A stretch of DNA of 64,000 bases from Typha latifolia (lineage: Eukaryota; Streptophyta; Magnoliopsida; Poales; Typhaceae): contig CM034110.1 in NCBI GenBank assembly GCA_019914945.1, positions 9,813,808-9,877,807 on the forward strand, read 5' to 3'. Position 1 is the stretch's first letter. Each line of letters starts with the position of its first letter. Both the position numbers and the translations under genes were made by a program. The notes below the pieces were generated by a model that saw only the letters and a list, made by a program, of their open reading frames with translations, searched no databases and was not told where the DNA came from. Positions 28,454-37,964 of the stretch are shown piece by piece.

Positions 28454-28864
28454 CGAATGTGAATGCTTTATATGCGGAAGCGTGGGCGGTCAGATTCGGC
28501 CTCCGGTCGGTGGGCAAGGTGAGTCGGTTAGCATTGGAAGTCGACTCACGGGAGCTCGTTGGAGTCCTGCGGAGAGAGAAAGCTCCTCCGTGGTGCATCA
28601 GAAATATCATGGAAGAATGCCATGGCCTACTTAGTGAGTGTAGGGAGTGGAATGCTGTAGCTGTTTTTAGAGAGGCTAATAGGGTGGCCGACTGGGCGGC
28701 GAGGCGGGGGAAGGTGGCAGGGGCCCCGGGTGGGCTGGACCCAGGCCGGCCTCCTCCCTCGGATCTTTGTACCATCTTGAGCTCGGATAATCCGAGTTAG
28801 CCTGCTAACCCGGATCCGGCCTGCTGAATGAATACTATATTATTTCAACAAAAAAAAAAAAAAA
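28454..28864 (+). mobile_element. 5'-truncated LINE: RNase H domain and poly(A) tail
   Basis: The plus strand encodes an RNase H-like domain typical of the C-terminus of plant non-LTR elements: NALYAEAWAVRFGL, LEVDSRELV, then ECREWNAVAVFREANRVADWAARRG (in pieces). The frame ends at 28800 and is followed by a short 3' tail and a run of A (28850-28864). The reverse transcriptase and endonuclease parts are absent, so this is a dead, 5'-truncated copy. A possible short target duplication (GTTAGT before and after) is too short to rely on. Confidence 0.8.
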
Positions 28865-29657
28865 GTTAGTTAGTTGCTCACGGCAAGAATATTTTATTCG
28901 GCAAACAAGATGATAAGGCTAGGTTGAGGTTGGTAAGATCTTGTTTGGATTGAGGCAAAGTCTGTCCCCTTAACTCAGAGGGTAAACAAGGTCTAATATA
29001 CTCATTCATCTCTTCTTGGAAAGTATTTACTTATCCCAGGAAGGAGAAGTTTGGTAATGTATTCCATCTCGTTTGAGAAGTATGCGGCATCTATAGATCG
29101 ATGCAGCTTTCAGGTTGAAAAATACGATTTGATTTAATGTAAATAGTGCATTATTTTGACCTATCCCCTCATGCCTTACAGGACGAGTCCTTTCTTTGCC
29201 CCCCAACCCCAACCCCAACCACCATCTTCAAAATTCTTATTTACTAGACCAATTCAACGGATCTCTAAACTTAAAACAAAATAAAACCTAATATATTCAT
29301 ATACTAATTTAAAATTTATATAATTTATAATTATTTAATTTTTAATTTAAAGACTAAATATTTATTTTAATCTCATCAATAATTTATTATTATTATTTAA
29401 GGAAGCTTTATTCGGTCCTTCGAATCAGTTCACGGCAAATGCAGTCAGTGGAGGGCTATAATTACGAGAGAGACATCACACCACTATCAGGCCATTGGCC
29501 CATCCAAAGGACGGGTATTTAGATCGACAAATATAAAATAAAAATAAACCATAACGAAATATGTTTCCCGTTTTGGTGGGGAAACGGGGGACCCCGCTTC
29601 TCCTCTTTGATTGAGAGACGGATATGGTATATTCTTCTTCTCTCTTGAATAATGGCT

Positions 29658-29659
<2 letters not shown>

Positions 29660-29709
<50 letters not shown>
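29660..29709. repeat. (AT)n microsatellite
   Basis: About 25 uninterrupted AT dinucleotides. Confidence 0.95.
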
Positions 29710-29711
<2 letters not shown>

Positions 29712-30167
29712 AAGACAATTAAATTAATTTTTATTATAAAAAATGGATAATGAAAAGTGTAAATTATGCATATATTACTCTGGTAAATATCAATGCCCAT
29801 ATCAAGTTGTAAACCTTTTATCCTGTGATGTATCATAGGTTGTGGTGCTCTGGCTCCATGTCAGTCAAGCCAGTCTATGATAAAACTATCAATAGAAAGC
29901 AGCAAACGCCACCAACTTTCCCATCCTTCCTCCGACCTTCAGCAATAATATCTGAAGCTTTGCAATTATGAACCCTTTTCAAGCCCTCTTTTTTGACCAC
30001 CTGGTTGAGTTTACTTGTTACCTGCAGTAGTTATTAACTCATTCATTGGTCAGCTCAGTGGTCCCCAGCTACTCTCTAGTATGTGCACCAACCTCTTCAT
30101 AAAAGATAATCGTATTCTGAGATATGTTATATAATTTTTTTCTCAAATAGTTTGAAAATTATGAGAA

Positions 30168-30170
<3 letters not shown>

Positions 30171-30225
<55 letters not shown>
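30171..30225. repeat. (AT)n microsatellite
   Basis: About 27 uninterrupted TA dinucleotides. Confidence 0.95.
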
Positions 30226-30228
<3 letters not shown>

Positions 30229-31243
30229 AATACTTCAATGCCCGAGAATAAATTGTAAGTATGATCTGATGGCTGTAAGAGCCGGTTTTATTGGTAAAAT
30301 TCACCCGGTACCGGTTCCAACCCATGAAAAAGGGCGTATTAGTCCTTTTAGCACTCCCTCACGCTTTACTCTTCCCCTTCTTCACCGATCTGTTCTCGGA
30401 CCACGTTGGTTAGGGATCTGTACATCCCTTTCTATTCTCCTATGGATCGAAATCAAAGGGAGGAGAAAGGGGTGAAGAGAGATATGGAAGGAGTTGATTT
30501 GTGAGAGAAATTACTTTCATTTTAATAGTGGCATGCTTAATTTGGGGAGAAAACTAAAAATAGAGCATGGGGTAAAAAAAAATTAGCATGACATCTAAAC
30601 AAATATCTCTCCTCATCAGATTTATGGTGTGAAAACCAACGAGATGTTGGCTAATACAGAATCAAAAATTTTGATATCAAATACTCATCTGTAATTTTTA
30701 GAAGTCTAAAAACACAAAAGAAAAAAGTAGCCTTACCAGAATATTATGGGATCCACTTCGATGATGCACCTGGGGTGTGGCTTCGATTGAGATCTAAAGA
30801 AAACGGGAGAGAAAACAATCGTGAGAATAGAGGAAAGGAAAGCAGAAAGAGAGAGAGGAAAGAGAGAGCGCAGAGAAACTAACCATTCATTAAAATTTTA
30901 TTTTAAAAATAAATACCCATTAAACCGGTCATCCTTCTTAATTCTTTTACATTCCCATTATACCTTCATAAATTCTGAGGGTTGGATTTCCAATTAAGAT
31001 ACTTACTCTTGGGGCATGAAAGAAAAGCTCTTATTTTAAACAGGGAGCAATTTGACATCACGTTAGAATACCAACGAGGAACTAATATATGTCATTACCA
31101 ACTGCAGCAATTATGCAATTGAAATTTATACATATATATGAACAATGCAATTGAAAGGGATACCACTCTCTTATGTACTCATATGTTAGGCAGATTAATG
31201 ATAAAGTATTTTTGAGATAATAAATTAAAATGAAAGTGTTAAT

Positions 31244-31347
31244 AGGGTGGTGCTTAGATGGTTAAAAAGGCTTATAGTGTCAGTGTATTTTTTGGGTTCA
31301 AATCCCATCTACAAACATCATTAAGTTTGTCACTTGTTAAAAAAAAA
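31244..31347 (+). mobile_element. Possible tRNA-derived SINE
   Basis: An A-box-like TGGTGCTTAGATGG (31248-31261) is followed about 34 bp later by a good B-box GGTTCAAATCC (31295-31305), and the segment ends with a run of nine A. This is the arrangement of RNA polymerase III SINEs. There is no tRNA cloverleaf. A weak flanking repeat (AAAGTG) is seen on both sides. No family is assigned. Confidence 0.4.
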
Positions 31348-31801
31348 TTACAAAAGTGAACATTAAAATATACAAATGATAAACTGTAAGTGACAATAAG
31401 AGCAAAATGAAGGGATAATTATATATGAAACAGAACGTCAGCAGGTTATTGTTTTGCTAAAGCACAACAGATCATATATTATATGATATATTAAAGATGA
31501 TAAATAGTTAATATCTTAAATTAATAGCAAGTTAGTCGTTAAGTAAGAAAGGTTTTAATTCATAAACACGACTTCCCTTCGCATAGCTTGCTTTATAGTT
31601 CAATTCATAAACACGAGAGCAATTTGACACAGAAGTAGGAGTCGACTTGGCCTGGGAAAGGGAAAGCTCTCAAAGACAACAGGACGACATAATTGCTCGA
31701 ATCCTCCAAACGACGAATACACTCCAAACTAAATTGACCGAAAACTTATAAAACCAATTAAAAAGGTAGAGAGCTGAGCATCCTCGGAACAGTAAGAAAG
31801 C

Positions 31802-32581
31802 CTACTCCATGGACAGGAAGATGAGCACCCACCCGAAGATGAAGATGAGATAGCTCCCAAAGAGAAGCACCGTGGCGGTGGAGATATAATCTTTGGAGTT
31901 GGCATCATCGCCATTGACATCGGCGCAGAGGAGTACTTGGAGCAGCACAGGAAGTGCAACGAAAAGGAACCCAAGCCAGGCGAGAACTTTTGCACGGGAG
32001 CCCATGGGATACCCTGAAAGGACAGAGAATTAGTGAAACAGTTTGGCAATGGCATTATCAATTAAGTCGAGTAACTTTATACGGAACAGATCTATGCCAA
32101 ATTCAAATTGAGTTATAGAATAATATGCTAGTAAGTGGGAGTAGAAAAGTAATGAAGTATGTCACAACTCCAATTAAGGAGGCACTCAACTGCTATTTCA
32201 TATATGTAGAATCCTCTTTTCACAGAGATGTATAAGATTAGATGTGTTTAGGTTGATAAAGGAAACAGAGAGAAGGGAAAAAAAAAAAAAAAAACCTGGA
32301 TCGACGAAGAAATCGAGAAAGGGAACTTGGGATTGCAATATGGACAGGAAGATGAGCAGCCAACCGGAGATGAACATCACATAGCTCCCGAAAAGAAGCA
32401 CCATGGCGGTGGCGGTGGCGGAGTTGTCATTGCTGGTGCAGAAGAAGATGAGCAGCAGCACAGGGAGTGCAACGAGAAGGAAACCGATCCGGGCTAGAAT
32501 CTTATTATGTACCCAGTTCGGGTGAACTGGTGGCTTGTGCTCATAGACGGGGGGAAGGGGGGCCAGTTCCTGGGCTACCAT
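31802..32581 (-). CDS. Two-module, four-TM hypothetical protein (gene A)
   Basis: I do not recognise this family. Two exons on the minus strand, 32581-32296 and 32013-31802, join in phase (GATCCAG/GT...TTTCAG/GG) to give 165 residues. Each exon carries one module: a Pro-rich or short head, then a TM segment (ILARIGFLLVALPVLLLIFFC; VLAWLGFLFVALPVLLQVLLC), a short Asn/Asp-rich loop, the motif ATxxVLLFGSY, and a second TM ending in GWxLIFLS. The modules are clearly duplicates. The start Met (MVAQELAPLPPV) was chosen by alignment with gene B; an in-frame Met lies at 32602. The donor is followed at once by a long T run, so the donor is the weak point. If unspliced, exon 1 would read to 32198 and the second module would be separate. 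Confidence 0.55.
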
Positions 32582-33749
32582 ATGGGGATTTGCAAACGAC
32601 ACGACACAAAATACTCTTAAAAGGATCGGAAAAAAAAATATAATTCTTACCGAGAGGGGAAGCTTTAAATAAATAAGAATAACAAGAAGCTAGGAAGCTT
32701 CAACGAAACTGCTGGAAAATAAAAAATAAAAAATAAAAAATTATGCCACTCGGAACAAGACACAAAACTTCGATGCCGAGAAAACAAGAGTAGGAAAGAC
32801 CTCGATAATATTTTCTTCCAAAGAAAAATATATCGAACGTTTGTTGGAATGTCAACAACGGCGGGGACGAGGCGACTTTACGGCGGTAAACCTAAGTAGT
32901 CCACAAGTAGCAAACTAATGATAAAAGATTGGACTGGCATACCTTTTTCTTTTTCAATAGAAAAGAGCTGTTAAGACAGCTAAATTTATTAATTAAAACC
33001 TACGGGCACACGTCATCCTTCAGAAATTGATCTCTATCATCTAGAAGATCTACTATTTCTTTTCTTTCATTTTTAAATTTAAAAATAAAAGTCTAAACGC
33101 TAGTAGTCATATTATAGTTTTTTTTTTATTAAAATAGTTTTGTTTTAAATTTGTTTTACCGGAATAGACTGTTCCTCAAATTTATTATCAAATAAAGTAT
33201 AATTCACTATAACTAAAATAAAAAATTAAATTGATTAACGTTTTATATATTTAAATTTGAAAAAAAAAATTCTAACGATAAAGAAGTTGAACTAATTATC
33301 ACTTTTATTACGTCTATAGTAATTTAATTTAATTTAATAATAAGTTTAGATTAAAAAAATATAAAATAAGTGTAGTTTAGACAAAAACTCAAGATAATAA
33401 GCCAAACTACGGTAATTAAACACTGCACGCTACCTCTAGCAAACTATCTGACATTGGCTGTAAATATAATAAAACCAAATAGGAAACTTCGCATTGAAAC
33501 GTCAGCCAATATATTAATCTTCGTTTGCTGACTCGGATCATTCTCTCTCCATAGTATACTAAGAATCACCCTTCCTTCAGAAAGACGAAAAGATTACGAC
33601 TAAAGATTTGGAAGACCTTCGTGCACGTTGGAAAACGAAAAGGTGGAGAATAAAAAGTGGAGTTCGTACAATAACTTTCTGGATAGTTTTTAATTTTAAT
33701 TTTAATTTTTATTATTACTTCTTGGATAGCCATGCATTCAACTATATGG

Positions 33750-33751
<2 letters not shown>

Positions 33752-33784
<33 letters not shown>
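33752..33784. repeat. (AT)n microsatellite
   Basis: About 16 uninterrupted AT dinucleotides. Confidence 0.95.
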
Positions 33785-33788
<4 letters not shown>

Positions 33789-34214
33789 TTATTTTTTCCT
33801 TAGGAGGAGTTTCCAATAAATTAATTATATGGCGACAGGAGTGGCCCACTAATAATTATTGTTAGATTAATATATATTCATTTTAATACATGTGTAAGCT
33901 ACCGTCACTAAGCCAATTCCCTATAGTTTATAGGCTTTCTTTTTGTTTGAGTATCAAATGGTGCTGAGCTTGTTTTTTTTTTTGTTTACCTTCATTTGCT
34001 TGCGAGTAAAATGACTATGATGGTGAAATGGATTTATCTCTAGATATTATTATGTAATTTTTTTTCTATGATGAGTAGAATTAAAATTAAAGAAAATTAT
34101 AATAGTCAAAAAATAATTTTCATTTTTAAAGAATAATGATCCTTAGTGATTCTTTTAAGAGCAATTCCAATCGGGCTTGGAGTCCGATTAACCTCCAATG
34201 GGAATCTAAAACTA

Positions 34215-34259
34215 GCTTCAAATTTGGAGTTAAAAATAGTGGAACTCTAAATTTGAAGC
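34215..34259. repeat. 17-bp inverted repeat (hairpin), possible MITE remnant
   Basis: GCTTCAAATTTGGAGTT (34215-34231) pairs with AACTCTAAATTTGAAGC (34243-34259) with one mismatch around an 11-base loop. Just upstream is GAGCAATTCCAATCGGGC, a word resembling the ends of some plant miniature elements. I found no clear opposite terminus, so a whole element is not shown. Confidence 0.5.
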
Positions 34260-34858
34260 CCCGCTGTGAAAATAAAACCTGACTCCATTATAGCGCACCG
34301 AGCTATTACTCTATTTTTGGCTCCGTATTTAAAGCTTCAGACATAATCTAAACGGTCATTTGGCAGCCTGACTACTAGTCTACTAGTACTAGCATGTAAA
34401 GTGAAAACGAGACTAGTCAAGCTTGAATTATAAAATACTTTTGAGCTGTGAGTGAAAGCTTCAACTGAAACGATTCTATCCCATCATGAGCTCATGGCCC
34501 GCAGCTCCTTTTCGAAGGGTTGACTGCTAGATCCGTGTCTTTCTCGGCCGTCGAAGAACAGCTTCTCACAACTCGTGGCATTTATGTCTACAATGTGCAA
34601 GAAATCCGGTAGATTCTTTGGAGCATCAGCATCACTAAGTTCTAACTTATGATAAAAATGGCTCCATGGACAAGAGAGGGAGTTGATAATTTAGCTTCAG
34701 AATTATATTCATAAACAAGAGACCAATTTGACGACACTGACAGGCACTCACACTCGACTTCACCCCCCTTTAAAACCATCATAATACATTAATGCCAACA
34801 ACGAGACATGGCTCCAGTAATAGATACGAGTGGAATGCAGAGCAGAGCATTAACTTTA

Positions 34859-35422
34859 TCACCTCAGAACAACAAGTCTGCCGCCGGCACGCGCGCCTAC
34901 CCCAATGGACAGGAAGACGAGCAGCCACCCGAAGACGAAGATGAGATAACTCCCCAAATTGAGTACCATGGTAGTGGAGATATAATATGTGGTGTAGGAA
35001 TTGCCATCAACATCGGCGGCGCAGAGGAGTAGTTGGAGCAGAGCAGGAAGCGCAACGAGAATGAACCCAAGCCAGGCGAGAACCTTCGGCGGAGTGTTTG
35101 GGTAAATTGATGGGTTGTGGTCATCGACCGGCGGGAGCGGTACTGCACGGGCGTCCATGGAATACCCTGAAAGGAACAGGAAGATGAGCAGCCACCCGAA
35201 GATGGAGATAAGACAGCTCCCAAAATTGAGCACCATGGTGGTGGAGATGTAGTATGTGGAGTTGGCATCGCCATCATCCTCGATGGCGCAGAGGAATGCT
35301 TGGAGCAGCACAGGGAGTGCAACGAGAAGGTACCCTAGCCAGGCGAGAACCTTCTGTGGCCGGTTTGTGTAAATCGGTGGGTTGCGGTCATCGACCAGAG
35401 GGAGCGGTGCGCGGGCGTTCAT
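34859..35422 (-). CDS. Two-module, four-TM hypothetical protein (gene B)
   Basis: A single frame of 187 residues made of two copies of the gene A module. Module 1 starts MNARAPLPLVDDRNPPIY and module 2 starts MDARAVPLPPVDDHNPSIY (codon at 35158). Each is followed by KVLAWLGxxLVALPxLLQ, a Cys-Ala plus Asp/Asn-rich loop, TYYISTTMVLNxGS, and GWLLxFLS or GWLLIFLF. The predicted protein has four TM segments. The link between modules, FLFLSGYSMDAR, is encoded by TCCTTTCAGGGTATTCC, which is identical in form to the splice acceptor of gene A, yet here the frame runs straight through. The C-terminus (IGVGARAGGRLVVLR) differs from gene A. Function is unknown. Confidence 0.65.
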   Translation of the reverse strand: MNARAPLPLVDDRNPPIYTNRPQKVLAWLGYLLVALPVLLQAFLCAIEDDGDANSTYYISTTMVLNFGSCLISIFGWLLIFLFLSGYSMDARAVPLPPVDDHNPSIYPNTPPKVLAWLGFILVALPALLQLLLCAADVDGNSYTTYYISTTMVLNLGSYLIFVFGWLLVFLSIGVGARAGGRLVVLR

Positions 35423-35480
35423 TGGATATGCTGGATAGAGGAAGAAGATAGAATATTGGGCTCCAACGAAACGCCAGTTT

Positions 35481-35526
35481 GTTTATATAGAGGTTTGTGT
35501 TCATACCAGTTTATATAGGTTTGTGT
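35481..35526 (-). promoter_or_regulatory. Duplicated TATA-like element upstream of gene B
   Basis: On the minus strand, ACACAAACC followed by CTATATAAAC or TATATAAAC occurs twice (35509-35526 and 35481-35500), about 60-100 bases before the gene B start codon. Either copy could act as the TATA box. Position and form suggest this; no start site is known. Confidence 0.5.
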
Positions 35527-36482
35527 AACGGGTCGGCTGCTTACCCTCCGGAAAGGTAAGTCGATAAGAAATCATGAACTCACCAATATATGTATATGTA
35601 CATGATGTGTGAAATACAGCAACCACCATGGATACTAAAATCTATTGTGTTGGATACTTTTTTTCTTCTTTTAAAAGCTTATCAAAATATAAAAGTCATC
35701 TATGTGTTTAGAGAAGCCAATAAATGTGTGAATTGACTTAGTAATGCATGCATAGAGGATTTCTAGATTTGGTTATACATGGGTTGGGAGTTGGGACAGT
35801 CCCTCCTCACTCTTGCTCCGATTTTTGCGCTCTGATCTCAAACGGTGCTTTTTGTAACGGCAGTTAATCTATATAAATCCTTTTTCTTCTTTACAAAAAA
35901 CATAGTTTAATTGGTTTTGTATTACTTTGTAACCGAGGCAGTAGTTTGTATTACCTTGCTTTGCTTAGACTTCTAGTTGCCGAGCTTGCGTACGATCCTT
36001 GGTCGCATTAAGTAATCAATATTATTTGTTTTCTTAACCAAATTTATGGAGGAGACAGAGGTGGAAGGAGGGAGGAATAAATTTATTTATTTCTTATATT
36101 ATAATTTTATCTTTAAAATGACTTATATATATAGTCTGAATAATAGGAATAAATTTCATCCGGTTATTAACCCAAATAGATTATTATACTCCCATCTTTT
36201 TTCAATTCTGTTTCTTCTTTTTATCCAAATTCAATTATATTAATATACATGTAAAAATATTTTATCTTAAAAATACAGAGTATAAAACACATATTTATAT
36301 ATCTATATAAGTAGGATATTAAATGAAAATTTACATATTATATATAAAACTGCCCAACTTGTCCGTACCCGGCTCGGTCTAAGTCCAAACCCAAACCCAC
36401 TCGTTCGGCCCGCACGTTAATTAATTTACCCATCTATTAAATCTTAATTTAAGGACTTGGATGAATGTTATATACTACTTGG
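35527..36482. other. Intergenic, no gene
   Basis: About 1 kb, AT-rich, with no supported coding region. A short segment near 36360-36415 carries CCCGGCTCGG- and CGGCCCGC-type words like those in the hAT-like element, without definable ends. Confidence 0.4.
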
Positions 36483-36783
36483 TTGCAGTGGATCCTGCAT
36501 GACTGGAGTGACGACGACTGCGTCAAGATTCTACGGTGTTGCAAAGAGGCAATTCCCTCCAAGTAAGAAGGAGGGAAGCTGATCGTAATTGATACAGTGA
36601 TTGGAATTGACGTGAATTCTGAAGAATTAAAGCTGTGTGTGGGACCTGAGAATGATGATGATGTCTGGCAGCCATGAACGTGATGAGCAAGCGTGGAAGA
36701 AGATCTTCGTGGAAGCAGGGTACAGCAGTTACAAGATAATGCCAGTTCAAGGGATTCGATCTGTCATCGAAGTTTATCCTTGA
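36483..36783 (+). pseudogene. C-terminal fragment of a plant O-methyltransferase
   Basis: The plus strand reads [20 protein letters not shown] then KEAIPSK, a stop (TAA where relatives have Lys), EGGKLIVIDTVIGID and, after a frame change and small loss, DEQAWKKIFVEAGYSSYKI and PVQGIRSVIEVYP followed by TGA. This is the end of a SAM-dependent type of O-methyltransferase that acts on phenolics, including the conserved HDW region. The nonsense codon and frame change show it is dead. A TTGCAG precedes TGGATCC and may be a relic acceptor. Confidence 0.85.
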
Positions 36784-36919
36784 CTACTCCTTTCGATCGA
36801 CTCATACGGCCTGCACCTTTGCTAGATCGATACCTATTGAAACAAGAATAAAAAGATCACTCTACAAGTATGCCTTTTGCCCAGCATAATAGGCTGAAGC
36901 ACTCCTAATACGAAGGGAC

Positions 36920-37252
36920 CTAAGCTTGTTCTTCCCTTATCCTCAACAAGCAAGGGAGATAGAGGTGTGAGGACATATATATATCCTCTTCCTCCTCATC
37001 TGACGATGAGCTTTGCTTGGCAAAGAAGCCGGAGGTCGTCATCTTTCTCATGAGGCGGCTGAGGTGGAAAGACTTGGATGGTGGAACGGAGATGGCACGG
37101 AGGAGCTGCGGGAGGGTGATACGACCGCCGTGGTTGTGGACGGCGCCGGAGATGCCTAGCTCGACGGTGCATTTGAGGCAAATGGAGTCGGTGAAGCAAA
37201 AGATGCGTGTCCATAGCTCGTTCTGAGCTTGAAGCAGCTCGTTGCTAACCAT
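36920..37252 (-). pseudogene. N-terminal fragment of a plant O-methyltransferase, inverted
   Basis: The minus strand encodes 110 residues, beginning MVSNELLQAQNELWTRIF and continuing with SICLKCTVELGISGAVHNHG, LPQLLRAISVPPSK and a later SGFFAKQ. These are typical of the N-terminal dimerisation domain of plant phenolic O-methyltransferases, normally about 360 residues long. The frame then becomes Glu-rich and stops; the SAM-binding core is absent. It points toward the C-terminal fragment at 36483-36783 on the other strand, so the two parts cannot be one gene now. The ATG-proximal part looks intact, so a small product cannot be excluded. Confidence 0.8.
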
Positions 37253-37765
37253 CTTAATTAATTATTATGCACTAATAATAAATTTAAATTTCACGCCTAG
37301 TTCGATGGTTTTCTCTTTGGCAACTCTTATCTCCTTATATAGCTATTCGATTCGAATAATTAATTAGGAAGGTGTCTTATCACATAGAAAACGTGTGGAA
37401 CTCTTCTTTTGGATTTTTCCTATCTACGTAGTCTGTAGTCATAGTAAAATTATAAACTTACATTTGAATACCAATAAATATTAAATCTAAGAACTTTAAT
37501 ATCTTTGTTCAAATATTTTATTTTGATACTACTTTAGTACTTTAGTACGATAAAATCAATAATTTTTTTTAACAAAACCTAATTTACTTACTAACGACAA
37601 AGTTATTGAATCAGAAAGAGGTTGAGAGAAAAACTGAAAATTCCTGTATTCATTCTCTCAGTTTACAAGTCAATCTAGGCTTTGAGAATAATGAGACATT
37701 GCGACATTTGGGCCGGCCCAAGTGAAGAATTGTTTCCTTTGAATATTAAACCGACCAAGAGCTCT

Positions 37766-37806
<41 letters not shown>

Positions 37807-37819
37807 TGGAAGTGATGCC
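37253..37819. other. Promoter and leader of the BTB gene
   Basis: AT-rich upstream DNA, then a CT-rich leader. No coding region is seen. Confidence 0.45.
37762..37806 (+). repeat. (CT)n microsatellite just before the BTB start codon
   Basis: About 20 CT units with one interruption, ending 13 bases before the ATG. It is probably in the 5'UTR. A second CT run (about 37938-37964) lies at the start of intron 1. Confidence 0.9.
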
Positions 37820-37933
37820 ATGACGCCTCCGAAGACTGGGAAGGAGGAGAAGAAACGAGAGCTTAGCGATCACGTCCTCACTCTTCGAAATCGCCTTCAC
37901 GAAGCACTCTCTCTTGGAATCAAGTATGTATCT

Positions 37934-37964
<31 letters not shown>

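Larger units (their letters stand above)
28865..31801. other. Intergenic with microsatellites, no gene
   Basis: About 2.9 kb with no supported gene. It contains two long (AT)n tracts, a possible SINE near 31244-31347 and a CCCCAA-type run at 29199-29220. Short open frames across the AT tracts encode only Tyr/Ile repeats and are not genes. Confidence 0.5.
32582..34858. other. Intergenic between the two-TM genes
   Basis: About 2.3 kb, AT-rich, no supported gene. TATTTAAA on the minus strand near 32665-32672 could serve gene A. An (AT)n tract lies at 33752-33784 and a hairpin at 34215-34259. Confidence 0.45.

Noticed and set aside
29199..29220. CCCCAA-type run resembling telomere repeats
   Set aside because: Only about three units and not the plant CCCTAAA repeat.
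33608..33865. Plus-strand frame crossing an (AT)n tract
   Set aside because: Tyr/Ile repeat translation, no conserved sequence.
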